Assembly: GCA_020853105.1 (NCBI GenBank)
Contig: JADYZM010000046.1
Span: forward strand, 1 to 64,000
Direction of reading: 5' to 3'
From: Flavobacteriales bacterium
Lineage (GTDB): Bacteria; Bacteroidota; Bacteroidia; Flavobacteriales_E; Vicingaceae
DNA: 64,000 bases
Each line of letters starts with the position of its first letter. The stretch's first letter is position 1. Under the pieces are notes generated by a model. That model saw nothing but the letters and a program-made list of their open reading frames with translations, did not search any database and was not told the origin of the DNA. The position numbers and the translations under genes are program-made. This document shows, in pieces, positions 55,172-64,000 of this stretch.

Positions 55172-57379
55172 ATGAGGTTAAATAAAATATTGTTCTTTTT
55201 AAGTTTCATTATGGGAAGCACACATATTTTCTGTCAAAACCTTTCGATTGATTCTTTATACAATCAACTCAATAAATCAAACCAGGACAGTTCTCGATAT
55301 TCCATTTTAATGAAAATTGGAAGTTATTACCAAGACAATAATCCTGATACTTCAATTGTTATTTTTCATCAAGCGATAAATGTTGCAAAAAAAATTCCTG
55401 CACCTGAAGGTGAATTAAACCAAGGGGAAGCTATCCGAAACATAGGATGGAGTTACGCTATAAAAGGAGAAATTAACCAATCCAAAGATTTTTTTAATAA
55501 AAGTTACAAGATTGCTGAAAAGTATATTTTACATAAAGACCCATATATACGTAAGATGGCAAATAAAAACTTAGCGGCTTGCATAGGCAGTTTAGGAAGT
55601 CTTCATTTCAACCTTAGCGATTATCCAAAATCACTAGAATATCATTTTCGAGCTTTAAAAATTAATGAAAAAATAGGGAATAAAAATTTAATTGCATCTA
55701 ATTATAACAATATTGGGCTTGTTTATGCAACCTTGGAAGATCTTGATAAAGCACTTGATTACTTTTTAAGATCAATGAAAATAAATGAGGAACTTAATAA
55801 CACAAAAAGTAAAGTTACTAACCTAGGAAATATTGGACTAATCTATATGTATCAAGAAAAATTTGATTCGTCTTTAAAATATTTATTCGAAGCGTTGGAA
55901 ATTAGTGAAGAAATTGGAAAAAAAACAAGCCAGTCCGATAATTTGACAAATATCGGGATAGTTTACATGAAAAAAAAAGAATATAACAATGCATTAAAAT
56001 ATTGCTTTAAAGCATTTGAAATAAGTAAAGAACTTGGAAGTAAACAAAACCAAGCAATTATTCTGGTGAATATTGGGAGAACATACATTTATCTAAAACA
56101 ATATTCAAAAGCTGAAAAGTATCTCAAACAAGCTGAATTAATCAATAACGAGTTAAACTCTCTCTTCAATTTAGAAGGAAACTACTTTTGTTTATATACT
56201 ATATATGAAGAAAATAAAAATTTTCAAAACGCTTTAAGTTATTATAAAAAGTACAATATCATACAAGATTCCATTGAGAATGATGAAAATACCAAGGCAG
56301 GAGTTCAACAAGAGATGAAATATGAATTTGAAAAACAAGCAGCTGTTGACAGCATTTCTAATTTTAAAGAAATAGAAATTAAAGAAGTTGAAATTGCTAA
56401 ACAACAAGCAGAGATAAAAGCAAAAAACAACCAACAATACGCTCTTTTGGGCGGATTGGCTCTGTTTGTAATTTTTGGAGGGTTTATGGTTAATCGTTAT
56501 CTTGTAACCAAAAAACAAAGAAATACTATTGAAGAACAAAGAAAAGAGGTTATCATTCAAAAAACCGAAGCAGAACACCAGCGAGATGAAGTAAGTAAAC
56601 AAAAAGAAATTATTGAAATAGCTCATAAAGAAATTACAGATAGTATCAATTACGCCAAACGTATTCAAAACGCAATTTTGCCTCCACTTCGATTAGTAAA
56701 AGAAAAATTACCTCAGTCGTTCATTTTATATCAACCTAAAGATGTGGTTGCGGGTGATTTTTATTGGATGGAACAGAAAAACAACACCCTTTTGATTGCT
56801 GCTGCAGATTGTACAGGTCACGGAGTTCCTGGAGCAATGGTTAGTGTGGTTTGCGTAAACGGGCTTAACAGAAGCGTTCGAGAGTATAATCTCACAGATC
56901 CCGGTAAAATATTGGATAAAACTCGAGAAATTGTAGTAGAAGAATTTGAAAAAAGCGACGAAGATGTTAAAGACGGTATGGATATTTCTATTTGTAGTTT
57001 TGATTTTAAAACAAACATTCTAAAATGGGCTGGTGCCAATAATCCACTCTGGATAATCCGAAAAGGAAACACAGAAATTGAAGAAATAAAAGCCAACAAA
57101 CAACCCATCGGAAAAACTGAAAATCCAATACTATTTACTAACCACAGCATAGAATTCAACAAAGGAGACACTCTATATATTTTTACCGATGGCTACCAAG
57201 ACCAGTTTGGTGGAGAAAAAGGTAAAAAGTTCAAAGCAGCTCAACTTAAAGAATTATTACTTTCCATACAACATGAAAATATGGAAAAACAACACGATAT
57301 CATCGCCAATGTTTTTGAAAAATGGAAAGGAAATTTGGAACAGGTAGATGATGTTTGTGTTATTGGAGTGAGAGGCTAG
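55172..57379 (+). CDS. TPR-repeat membrane protein with SpoIIE-type phosphatase domain
   Basis: 735 residues. Signal peptide (about 1-22), periplasmic TPR repeats (about 30-390; e.g. ASNYNNIGLVYATLEDLDKALDYFL), one membrane helix (about 424-444), a coiled coil (about 450-500) and a cytoplasmic SpoIIE/PP2C phosphatase (about 505-735). The phosphatase has DVVAGDFYWM, DCTGHGVPGAMVS and FTDGYQDQFGGEKG. It shares these motifs with the PAS-SpoIIE protein at 8628. The architecture parallels TPR histidine kinases, with a phosphatase output in place of a kinase. It starts 30 bases after the MORN lipoprotein, so both may be expressed together. Confidence 0.9.
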   Translation: MRLNKILFFLSFIMGSTHIFCQNLSIDSLYNQLNKSNQDSSRYSILMKIGSYYQDNNPDTSIVIFHQAINVAKKIPAPEGELNQGEAIRNIGWSYAIKGEINQSKDFFNKSYKIAEKYILHKDPYIRKMANKNLAACIGSLGSLHFNLSDYPKSLEYHFRALKINEKIGNKNLIASNYNNIGLVYATLEDLDKALDYFLRSMKINEELNNTKSKVTNLGNIGLIYMYQEKFDSSLKYLFEALEISEEIGKKTSQSDNLTNIGIVYMKKKEYNNALKYCFKAFEISKELGSKQNQAIILVNIGRTYIYLKQYSKAEKYLKQAELINNELNSLFNLEGNYFCLYTIYEENKNFQNALSYYKKYNIIQDSIENDENTKAGVQQEMKYEFEKQAAVDSISNFKEIEIKEVEIAKQQAEIKAKNNQQYALLGGLALFVIFGGFMVNRYLVTKKQRNTIEEQRKEVIIQKTEAEHQRDEVSKQKEIIEIAHKEITDSINYAKRIQNAILPPLRLVKEKLPQSFILYQPKDVVAGDFYWMEQKNNTLLIAAADCTGHGVPGAMVSVVCVNGLNRSVREYNLTDPGKILDKTREIVVEEFEKSDEDVKDGMDISICSFDFKTNILKWAGANNPLWIIRKGNTEIEEIKANKQPIGKTENPILFTNHSIEFNKGDTLYIFTDGYQDQFGGEKGKKFKAAQLKELLLSIQHENMEKQHDIIANVFEKWKGNLEQVDDVCVIGVRG

Positions 57380-57491
57380 CTTTTTGTCCGTTTTTACACG
57401 TTTCGGTATAAACATTTTTAATGAAACAAATAATTAATATTAATTTTATAGCAAGTATTCCTGAAAATCAAATTCAGTCTAAACACACCCT

Positions 57492-59435
57492 GTGATACCA
57501 AAACACACTATAGACCAAATTTTTGATGCTACATTGTTAGAAGATGTAGTTGGAGATTTTGTAGTGCTCAAAAAAAGAGGTGCTAATCTGCTTGGCAATT
57601 GCCCTTTTCATAATGAAAAAACTCCCTCATTTACAGTATCTCCGGCAAAAGGAATTTACAAATGTTTTGGGTGCGGAAAAGCGGGTAATGCTGTAAATTT
57701 TATAATGGAACACGAGCATTATACCTATCCGGAAGCACTGAAATACCTTGCTAAAAAATACAACATTGAGGTTGAAGAGACTCAAGAATCTGAAGAACAA
57801 AAGCAAGCTGAAAACGAAAAAGAAAGTCTTTTTTTAATTACAACATTTGCCGCAAACTATTATAAACAACAACTTCATGAAACTCAACTGGGGAGAAGCA
57901 TCGGATTGAGCTATTTTTACGAGAGAGGATTTACCGACGAATCAATTAAAAAATTTGAATTGGGTTATAACCCTGATAGTTGGGATGCTTTCACTGCTGT
58001 TGCACTAGAAAAGGGATATCAGTTAGAATTGCTTGAAAAATCAGGACTAACCATAGTAAAAGACCAAAAACATTTCGACCGATTTAAGGGAAGAGTAATG
58101 TTTCCTATACATAATCTTTCAGGGAGAGTGTTAGGTTTTGGTGGCAGAATAATGAAAGCTGACCCAAAATCTGCTAAATACGTCAATTCGCCCGAATCCG
58201 AAATTTACCACAAAAGCAACGTTCTCTACGGAATTTTTTTCGGAAAAAAATCAATTATTGAAAAAGACAATTGTTTTCTAGTTGAAGGATATACCGATGT
58301 GATTTCATTACACCAAGCAGGAGTAGAAAATGTTGTGGCTTCATCAGGAACATCGCTTACTGAAGGGCAAATCCGACTCATAAGTCGTTACACAAAAAAC
58401 ATTACCATATTATATGATGGAGATAGTGCCGGAATAAAAGCTTCATTTCGGGGAATTGACATGATATTGAAAGAAGGACTAAATGTTAGAGTTGTACTTT
58501 TTCCTGATGGCGACGACCCCGATTCATTTGCTCGAAAAAACAATAAAGAGTCAATTATCGAATATATTTCTACAAATGCAAAAGATTTTATTCGTTTTAA
58601 AACCGATGTTTTAATAAAAGAAGTGGGTAACGACCCTATAAAAAGAGCTGAATTGATAAAAGATATTGTTGTTAGTATTGCAGGGATTCCTGACCATATT
58701 AAACGCTCAATTTATATTAAAGAATGCAGCAATTTACTTGAAGTGCCTGAAAATGCACTTATCAATGAAACCAATAAAATTCTAAGAAAAAATTTCTCCC
58801 AATCCACAAATCAAGATATTCCAAAGGTTGAAGAAGCATATACTCCTTTAGATAGTGAAGAAAAATTGATTGAGCATAATACCATTGAACATTGGGAATC
58901 AGAAATTATTCGATACTTAATGCTTTATGGAAATAATTCAATTAAATTAGATGCTGAAGATGAAGAAGGGAAACCCTATATTTATGAACAAGAAATTAGC
59001 GAATACATTATTTCAGAATTATCAAATGATCAAATAAAGTTTGACGACTCACTGTTTCAGTTGGTGTATGATGAGTTTCAAGAAGCAAAACAAAACGGTC
59101 GAATACTCTCTGAACAATACTTTATTAACCATACTAATGATAAAATTAAAAATTTAGCTATAACATACTCTACCAATAAATATCAGGTTAGTGAAAACTG
59201 GCATAAATTCAGTATTATTTACCAGAGTGAGGTTGAATTAATAAAAATGGCTGTTATTAATGCTGTATATGTCATTAAATTGAATAAAATTAACGAGTTA
59301 ATAAATTCATTAAGAAAAGAACTAAAAGATATTCCAAACGATGACGATACACTAATTATTCTATCTCAACTCGATAAGTATCAAAAAGTGCGTGAAGTTC
59401 TCACTAAACGACTCAGTTGGGTGGTTATGAGATAA
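57492..59435 (+). CDS. dnaG: DNA primase
   Basis: 647 residues from a GTG start; the opening IPKHTIDQIFDATLLEDVVGDFVVLKKRG fits the family, so GTG is preferred. It synthesises RNA primers for replication. The CHC2 zinc finger uses Cys37, His40, Cys58 and Cys61. The TOPRIM core contains LVEGYTDVISLH and LYDGDSAGIKAS, plus FPDGDDPDSFAR. The C-terminal 200 residues would bind DnaB helicase. It is transcribed alone; the stop converges on the phosphorylase gene with 9 bases between. Confidence 0.97.
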   Translation: MIPKHTIDQIFDATLLEDVVGDFVVLKKRGANLLGNCPFHNEKTPSFTVSPAKGIYKCFGCGKAGNAVNFIMEHEHYTYPEALKYLAKKYNIEVEETQESEEQKQAENEKESLFLITTFAANYYKQQLHETQLGRSIGLSYFYERGFTDESIKKFELGYNPDSWDAFTAVALEKGYQLELLEKSGLTIVKDQKHFDRFKGRVMFPIHNLSGRVLGFGGRIMKADPKSAKYVNSPESEIYHKSNVLYGIFFGKKSIIEKDNCFLVEGYTDVISLHQAGVENVVASSGTSLTEGQIRLISRYTKNITILYDGDSAGIKASFRGIDMILKEGLNVRVVLFPDGDDPDSFARKNNKESIIEYISTNAKDFIRFKTDVLIKEVGNDPIKRAELIKDIVVSIAGIPDHIKRSIYIKECSNLLEVPENALINETNKILRKNFSQSTNQDIPKVEEAYTPLDSEEKLIEHNTIEHWESEIIRYLMLYGNNSIKLDAEDEEGKPYIYEQEISEYIISELSNDQIKFDDSLFQLVYDEFQEAKQNGRILSEQYFINHTNDKIKNLAITYSTNKYQVSENWHKFSIIYQSEVELIKMAVINAVYVIKLNKINELINSLRKELKDIPNDDDTLIILSQLDKYQKVREVLTKRLSWVVMR

Positions 59436-59444
59436 TCAAAAAAC

Positions 59445-60257
59445 TTAAAGTCTTCCTATTAATTCTGTATAAAGCAATGTGAGATTAGGTTCTGCAACAG
59501 CTGCTGCCGCTAAAATTTCTTCAAGAGAAACAGGAGCTAAATTATCCGGATCGCACTCGTCTGTTAAAACAGAAATGGCACAACAAGGCAATCCCATGTG
59601 ATTGGCAACAATAACTTCGGGAACTGTACTCATTCCTGCTGCATCTCCACCTAGTTTTCCAATCATTCTATATTCTGCTCTGGTTTCAAGGTTAGGACCC
59701 GTTACCGGCACATAAACTCCTTCGTTAAGCAAAATTCCTTTTTCTTTTGCAATAGTTCTTAGCTCGTTGTTCAATCGTTTTGAATACGGTTCACTCATGT
59801 CAGGAAATCTAGGTCCTAGTTCCGGATAGTTTTTTCCAATAAGCGGATTAGCTGGGAAAAGATTGATATGATCTGTAATCAACATCAGTGAACTTTTCTT
59901 AAAATTTAAGTTAACTGCTCCAGCAGCATTTGAAATGAGCAGGTTTTTTATGCCAATTAGTTTCATAACACGTACTGGGAAAGTAATTTGTTGCATGGTA
60001 TATCCCTCGTAATAATGGAAACGTCCCTGCATAGCTAATACTTTTTTTCCTTTAACAGTCCCGTATATTAGTTTTCCGTGGTGAGACTCAACAGTAGAAA
60101 TCGGGAAATGGGGTATTTTATCGTAGTCAATAGCTTTGATAATTTCAATTTCCTTAACCAGTCCGCCCAATCCTGTCCCGAGTACAATTCCTACTTCGGG
60201 TGATTCGATTCCTTGTGATTTCAGAAATTCAACCGTTTCATTAATTTTATTCAACAT
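59445..60257 (-). CDS. Purine nucleoside phosphorylase (class I, trimeric type)
   Basis: 270 residues. It cleaves inosine and guanosine with phosphate. Motifs of the trimeric family are intact: VLGTGLGGL (about 25-33), FPISTVESHHGKLIYG, RFHYYEG, SNAAGAVN, PGPNLETRAEYRM-like GPNLETRAEYRMI, the substrate Asn in ISVLTDECDP (Asn-to-Asp region noted in inosine/guanosine types) and the end EEILAAAAVAEPNL. It is one gene in a minus-strand group and is not in an operon with dnaG. Confidence 0.93.
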   Translation of the reverse strand: MLNKINETVEFLKSQGIESPEVGIVLGTGLGGLVKEIEIIKAIDYDKIPHFPISTVESHHGKLIYGTVKGKKVLAMQGRFHYYEGYTMQQITFPVRVMKLIGIKNLLISNAAGAVNLNFKKSSLMLITDHINLFPANPLIGKNYPELGPRFPDMSEPYSKRLNNELRTIAKEKGILLNEGVYVPVTGPNLETRAEYRMIGKLGGDAAGMSTVPEVIVANHMGLPCCAISVLTDECDPDNLAPVSLEEILAAAAVAEPNLTLLYTELIGRL

Positions 60258-60280
60258 ATATAAAGTATATCTTTAAGATA

Positions 60281-60832
60281 TTAATTCACTCTTCTGCCAC
60301 CCGCTTTGGTGCTTGATTCTTTGTAATTTTTTACATTTTTCATTTGAAACTTTAGATAAGCTCCAGCTCCTCCAGGCATAACGTAGAACACTTTATCACC
60401 ATAATTTATTTTTCCTTTGCCATTTTCCCACTCGGCACCCATTAAATTGTATCTGCCACGGTTATTTGGGTCGCCAAAAACCAAGTATTTATTATCGTCT
60501 TTTGAGTCAAAGCTAACGGCAATTTTGCTGTCGTCAATTACTTTCACACAAACTCCAGGAGTTTCAGCAGTTATCAAAATATTGTCTATGCTTGCAGAAC
60601 TTGAAACTACCAGTTTACCATCTTTGTCAAACTCCTGCTGTGCATTGCTTCGCTCGCCGCGTTGAAGGGTAACTTCGTTTGAAATATAAAATTGAAGTTT
60701 TTTAATTCGAGTTTCGTCCAAATTGTATTTTATTCGGTCTTCGTTTGTAAATGGTTGATAACTAGCACAAGAACTAAAAAAACCAGAAACGATAAAGGTT
60801 GTAATGATAATTAAAACTATATTTTTTTTCAT
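60281..60832 (-). CDS. Lipoprotein of unknown function
   Basis: 183 residues from ATG 60832 (MKKNIVLIIITTFIVSGFFSSC); an in-frame ATG at 60856 is less likely because the signal would then be preceded by a basic tail. The lipobox ends at Cys22. The mature part is beta-rich with YQPFTNEDRIKYNLDETRIKKLQFYIS, a pattern of Bacteroidota envelope lipoproteins I cannot name. It lies 23 bases upstream of the phosphorylase gene and may be cotranscribed with it. Confidence 0.7.
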   Translation of the reverse strand: MKKNIVLIIITTFIVSGFFSSCASYQPFTNEDRIKYNLDETRIKKLQFYISNEVTLQRGERSNAQQEFDKDGKLVVSSSASIDNILITAETPGVCVKVIDDSKIAVSFDSKDDNKYLVFGDPNNRGRYNLMGAEWENGKGKINYGDKVFYVMPGGAGAYLKFQMKNVKNYKESSTKAGGRRVN

Positions 60833-60897
60833 GATTAAGAATTTTTGAGTTTTCATATCTGTCTATCAAAGATAAAGCCAAACAAAATTAATTTTTT

Positions 60898-61878
60898 TTA
60901 TTGAATTAATAGATTACATCCTCTCACATCGCTATTATCAAACCTACCAATAATCTCAAAGGTATTGTTGTTATATGTTTTCCCTAAGTCTTGAGTAGCA
61001 ATAAACGAGCATGAATTGTAATTTGCAAGGTCTATTGCGTTTATTCCACCGGTTGTGTTATTGCCTACAAGCACCAATGGATCATTTATGTCTCTTACAA
61101 GAAATCTTAACCATTTTGGGGATTCAAAAATTCCATTACCTTTTGAATAGGCTTGTGATAAAAATTCAGTCATGCCGTATTCTGAGTGTATGGTGTTTAG
61201 TTTACACTTTTGTTTCAGTTGGCTGTGTAGTTCTTCTTTTGTAAGTTCTTTTCTTTTTCCTTTCATGCCACCGGTTTCCATTACAGTTATGTCAGATAAA
61301 TCCGGATTATATTTTTCTGCCAAATCAAGTAAAGCGTATGAAACTCCTAACAGCAATGTTTTTTGCTTTTCTTTTTTTAACTGAGAAATTGTTGCGAGTA
61401 ACTCTTCGTAATTATTAAGATAAAATCCGCTTTTCGGATTATTTGATTTTTTTATCAAATAATCAGACATATATACCAATGAAGACCCTTTTCTTTCCAA
61501 GTATGAAGGCAAAAGTGCCAAAATACAGTACTCTGAAATATTTCCGTAAAACAGTTCAAATGACTTAATAAAACTTGTTTCATAAACAGAAATATCACTA
61601 ACAAAGTGCTTGCTTTGAGTTTGTCCGGTTGTGCCACTGCTAAAGAAAGTAATTTCAGCCGGTTTGTTTCCACAAGCAACTCGGTGTGTTTTAAAAAATT
61701 CAATCGGTAGAAATGGTATTTGTTCAATTTCATCAACTTTTTCAGGAACTACTTTCAGCAAATCACAAAACTCTTTATATACATAGTTATTTTGGTATTG
61801 ATATTTAAATACTGCAAGGGCTACAGATTTAAAATCATATTCGGACTTTATATTAAAAACTAGGTTTGAAAAGTTCAT
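60898..61878 (-). CDS. LuxE/acyl-protein synthetase-like adenylate-forming enzyme
   Basis: 326 residues. The core motif FFSSGTTGQTQSKHFVS (about 79-95) is the AMP-binding P-loop of the ANL superfamily, and SEYGMTEFLSQ and GRFDNSDVRG match the LuxE branch. The protein is shorter than full adenylate-forming ligases, as LuxE proteins are. LuxE activates a fatty acid and passes it as acyl-enzyme to a reductase; here no luxC or luxD gene is nearby, so the natural acceptor is unknown. A role in activating an acid for cell-envelope or pigment synthesis is possible. Confidence 0.8.
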   Translation of the reverse strand: MNFSNLVFNIKSEYDFKSVALAVFKYQYQNNYVYKEFCDLLKVVPEKVDEIEQIPFLPIEFFKTHRVACGNKPAEITFFSSGTTGQTQSKHFVSDISVYETSFIKSFELFYGNISEYCILALLPSYLERKGSSLVYMSDYLIKKSNNPKSGFYLNNYEELLATISQLKKEKQKTLLLGVSYALLDLAEKYNPDLSDITVMETGGMKGKRKELTKEELHSQLKQKCKLNTIHSEYGMTEFLSQAYSKGNGIFESPKWLRFLVRDINDPLVLVGNNTTGGINAIDLANYNSCSFIATQDLGKTYNNNTFEIIGRFDNSDVRGCNLLIQ

Positions 61879-61904
61879 TTCAAAAATGTTGGTAATTTTA
61901 TGCT

Positions 61905-62399
61905 ATGAAAAGGTTCACAAACTTACTCATTTTAGCAGCCGGTCTTTTAATTTTTGGTTGTCAAAAAGAAGATCCTACGCCAATGCCTCCCGTAATTAAA
62001 TTTATGGAAGCCGGATTGTCACAAGATGGAACTTACGCAATTGTTAAGTTTGAATTTTTTGACAACGACGGTGATTTGGGGCTTAAACAAAACGAAAATT
62101 TAGGTGAGCAGCAATACAATTTGTTTGTAGATTATTTTGAAAAACAAAATGGCGTTTGGCAAAAGAAATCACCGGTTGTTACCTATAATAGTGGTACCAA
62201 TCAATATGACACAACATTTTTTCACCTCAGAGTTCCTTTTATACAGAACAAAGAAAAGAAATCCTTGAAAGGCGAAACGTATGTAAAATTACTTTACAAT
62301 AATTTTTCTGTTGCCGACACGTTTAAATATGAAATGATACTGAAAGACAGAGCTTTAACTTCAAGTAATAAAATCGAATCAAGCGAATTGTTCAAATAA
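61905..62399 (+). CDS. Lipoprotein of unknown function
   Basis: 164 residues. MKRFTNLLILAAGLLIFGC ends in a lipobox (Cys19) followed by QKEDPTPMPP. The mature part is a beta-sandwich-like domain of about 140 residues containing KFEFFDNDGDLGLKQNENLGE, a calcium-binding-like acidic loop. The family is common in Bacteroidota but has no assigned function. It is divergent from the LuxE-like gene and ends at a terminator. Confidence 0.75.
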   Translation: MKRFTNLLILAAGLLIFGCQKEDPTPMPPVIKFMEAGLSQDGTYAIVKFEFFDNDGDLGLKQNENLGEQQYNLFVDYFEKQNGVWQKKSPVVTYNSGTNQYDTTFFHLRVPFIQNKEKKSLKGETYVKLLYNNFSVADTFKYEMILKDRALTSSNKIESSELFK

Positions 62400-62419
62400 T
62401 TAGAATTTAATAAAAAAAG

Positions 62420-62449
62420 AAGACTCACTCCGGAAAGAGCGAGTCTTTT
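62420..62449. terminator. Bidirectional rho-independent terminator
   Basis: AAGACTC-A-CTC and GAG-C-GAGTCTT form an 11-bp stem with one mismatch around CGGAAA, flanked by an A-rich run and TTTT. It lies between the convergent lipoprotein and GIN-domain genes. Confidence 0.8.
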
Positions 62450-62491
62450 GCACGTACTAATACAGGATTGTATTAGTTAGAGGTTGGCATT

Positions 62492-64000
62492 CTAAAACCC
62501 TAGCAGTGTAATACCCACACTAAAAGGATACAACTCAGGTCCTTTACCGCTCTCAAACAAAGGAGTTACAGAATATGTTGCAAAAACATTGAACCATCCT
62601 ACACCCGTTCTTGCTGTTAAGCTAATTTTAAAAGGGTTGGTATTAAAGTCACTGTCGTCTTTTACTATTTGCTCATTGCCATTAACTTCATATATATATT
62701 TCATTCGGGTAGTAAATTTGTACGCCACAATTGCTCCTGCAGAAAAATGAAAAGATTTGTTTTTGTCATTTCCGGTATTGATTTCAAACAACAAAGGTGC
62801 GGTTACATAAAAAGTTTTGAACCTGTTTTTTGAAAAATGTGTCGCTGAATCTATTATTCCCCATGTATAATTTTCGTTGTAATTATTTAATGTGTTTGCA
62901 GTATAAGAACCTCCTTTTTCTATCAGCCTCACATTGTGTTTAAGTTCATAGTTATTGTATTCCAGCCCTAACCCAGTTACAAACCCTACATGATGTTCAT
63001 AGATTTTAAAGAAATACTCCATAAAATTCAAATTGAAAACCCATGATTTTGCATAGTCTAATTCCATAAACTGAGTAACTTTTTTGGGACTGGTTTGAGC
63101 TAAGTTTATATCATGATTTAGATTAAAACTGCCTTGGTTATTCATAAAGCCATTAATTCCCAAATCAATCCCCGCCCAATGATTCCTTCGTTTTTTTGGT
63201 TTCCGATTAATTTTAATTGTATCGTTGGTAATTAATAGATTTGTTCGTCCAAATCGAATACTGGTTGTATCGCCTCCAAATCGATTTTTTATAGGCTCAT
63301 TAATTGAATCGGTAAAATTTATTTCACCCAAATATTGGGCAGAAGTTGAGCTTCCTGATGACGTAATCTGGTTAATTTCAGGTTGTCCAACTATTTTTAT
63401 ATCAGAAGCCCCTGAAACACTTCCTGTAATTTCATTTTTTACCCACACAATTACGTCTGAGGCACCTGACTCTGAAATTGTTACATTTTCTGAAAAAAAT
63501 TCTTTTGCATCTATATCACTAGCTCCCGATGCAATCAGTGAAAAGTTTATTGTTTTTCCACGTAAGTTAACATCACTGGCTCCTGATGCTTCTAATCGCA
63601 TATCTTTTGTATTAATCAACAAGTTTGCCTGTGATGCCCCTGATGTTTTTAATTGGAGTTGATCCATATCTAAAGTTTCTAAATTTGTTAGAGTTGAGGC
63701 TCCATTGATTTCTATGTATTTTAAATTTTTAAAAGTTATCCGAATATTCATGTTTTTATCTGCTTTGATTTTATTTTTTGCATAAATATGCAAAAGCTCA
63801 TCTTCAACTTCAGTAATAAGACTTGATAAATATTCGCTAGAAACTCCTGAAATTTCAACTTGGTTTGATGTGCCTTGTTTTATCTCTACATTAAATGCTG
63901 AAGATATTTTGAGTGAATTAAAATCGGCTAAATTTCTAACCTCATTTTGTGCATTAGTTTGCTGAAGAATACCCGCTAAGAATAAAGTTAAAATATATTT
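62492..64000 (-). CDS. Head GIN domain protein fused to an outer-membrane barrel, 5' end cut by window edge
   Basis: The frame is open to base 64000, giving 502 residues; the true ATG must lie just outside, because the visible N-terminus KYILTLFLAGILQQTNAQ is a signal peptide lacking only its first residues. The mature N-terminal part (about residues 18-235) is a DUF2807 head GIN domain. It is a right-handed beta-helix-like array in which SGAS or NGAS recurs at the turns (SGASQANL, SGASDVNL, SGASDIDA, SGASDVIV, SGASDIKI). The C-terminal part (about 265-502) is beta-rich, rich in aromatic and Asn residues, ending FSVGITLLGF, as expected for an outer-membrane porin-like barrel. Role unknown; possibly a surface adhesin with its own anchor. 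Confidence 0.82.
   Translation of the reverse strand, partial: KYILTLFLAGILQQTNAQNEVRNLADFNSLKISSAFNVEIKQGTSNQVEISGVSSEYLSSLITEVEDELLHIYAKNKIKADKNMNIRITFKNLKYIEINGASTLTNLETLDMDQLQLKTSGASQANLLINTKDMRLEASGASDVNLRGKTINFSLIASGASDIDAKEFFSENVTISESGASDVIVWVKNEITGSVSGASDIKIVGQPEINQITSSGSSTSAQYLGEINFTDSINEPIKNRFGGDTTSIRFGRTNLLITNDTIKINRKPKKRRNHWAGIDLGINGFMNNQGSFNLNHDINLAQTSPKKVTQFMELDYAKSWVFNLNFMEYFFKIYEHHVGFVTGLGLEYNNYELKHNVRLIEKGGSYTANTLNNYNENYTWGIIDSATHFSKNRFKTFYVTAPLLFEINTGNDKNKSFHFSAGAIVAYKFTTRMKYIYEVNGNEQIVKDDSDFNTNPFKISLTARTGVGWFNVFATYSVTPLFESGKGPELYPFSVGITLLGF

Overview
The window is a piece of an AT-rich chromosome (my impression is roughly one third G+C) from a member of the Bacteroidota, probably Flavobacteriales or a close relative. 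The evidence is: type IX secretion (T9SS) cargo with type A and type B C-terminal sorting domains, a PorP/SprF partner, promoters of the Bacteroidota type (TTG, 19-20 bases, TAnnTTTG), no obvious Shine-Dalgarno sequences, a head-GIN-domain protein, a HU/CCDC81-SPOR fusion, a PafA-type phosphatase and a B-type succinate dehydrogenase. I see no prophage, insertion sequence, CRISPR array or rRNA. Genus cannot be told from this sequence alone.

Layout. 1-8.6 kb is an envelope/secretion block: the C-terminal part of a repeat-rich type B T9SS adhesin (cut by the left edge) with its PorP/SprF partner, a type A T9SS protein, a large secreted protein of unknown family, a PD40-OmpA protein and a lipoprotein. 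8.6-14 kb holds a PAS-SpoIIE phosphatase, purD, groES-groEL and a lipoprotein cytochrome c. 14-19.3 kb holds rnpA, yidD, an S41 peptidase gene broken by an in-frame TAA, an O-antigen ligase-like protein and an amidohydrolase. 19.3-22.4 kb is the rnc-fabF-acpP operon (minus strand) divergent from purN. 22.4-27.8 kb is a minus-strand envelope group: polysaccharide deacetylase, a secreted protein, RseP, an SGNH protein plus MBOAT acyltransferase pair, and the initiator tRNA.

27.9-37.4 kb is mostly housekeeping: era, der, a DUF486 protein, a membrane-anchored spermidine-synthase-like protein, lysS, gpsA, a tandem UspA protein, a lipoprotein and the HU-SPOR protein. 37.4-42.6 kb carries an SDR, a YitT protein, a small STAS-like protein, a PAP2 phosphatase, a PafA-type alkaline phosphatase and a lipoprotein. 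42.6-47 kb is a TPR histidine kinase with its LuxR-type response regulator, followed by a T9SS protein and an ankyrin protein. 47-51 kb is a CoA-binding protein and the sdhCAB operon. 51-64 kb has a secreted vWA protein, ksgA, mgtE, a MORN-repeat lipoprotein, a TPR-SpoIIE phosphatase, dnaG, purine nucleoside phosphorylase, a LuxE-like acyltransferase, two lipoproteins and, cut by the right edge, a GIN-domain/outer-membrane-barrel fusion.

The most noteworthy non-coding signals are short perfect or near-perfect palindromes that abut the -33 box of strong-looking promoters. ATACGTCA-NN-TGACGTAT occurs twice, before two exported-protein genes. TAGTGCA-AA-TGCACTA occurs before the T9SS gene that follows the two-component system. 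Other unusual points are the in-frame stop in the S41 peptidase gene, an 18-bp perfect hairpin before sdhC, a probable attenuator between acpP and fabF, a tRNA terminator 14 bases before the MBOAT start, and a PAP2 gene whose homology implies an ATT start. I did not find a clearly new defence or biosynthetic system; this is mostly a core-genome window.
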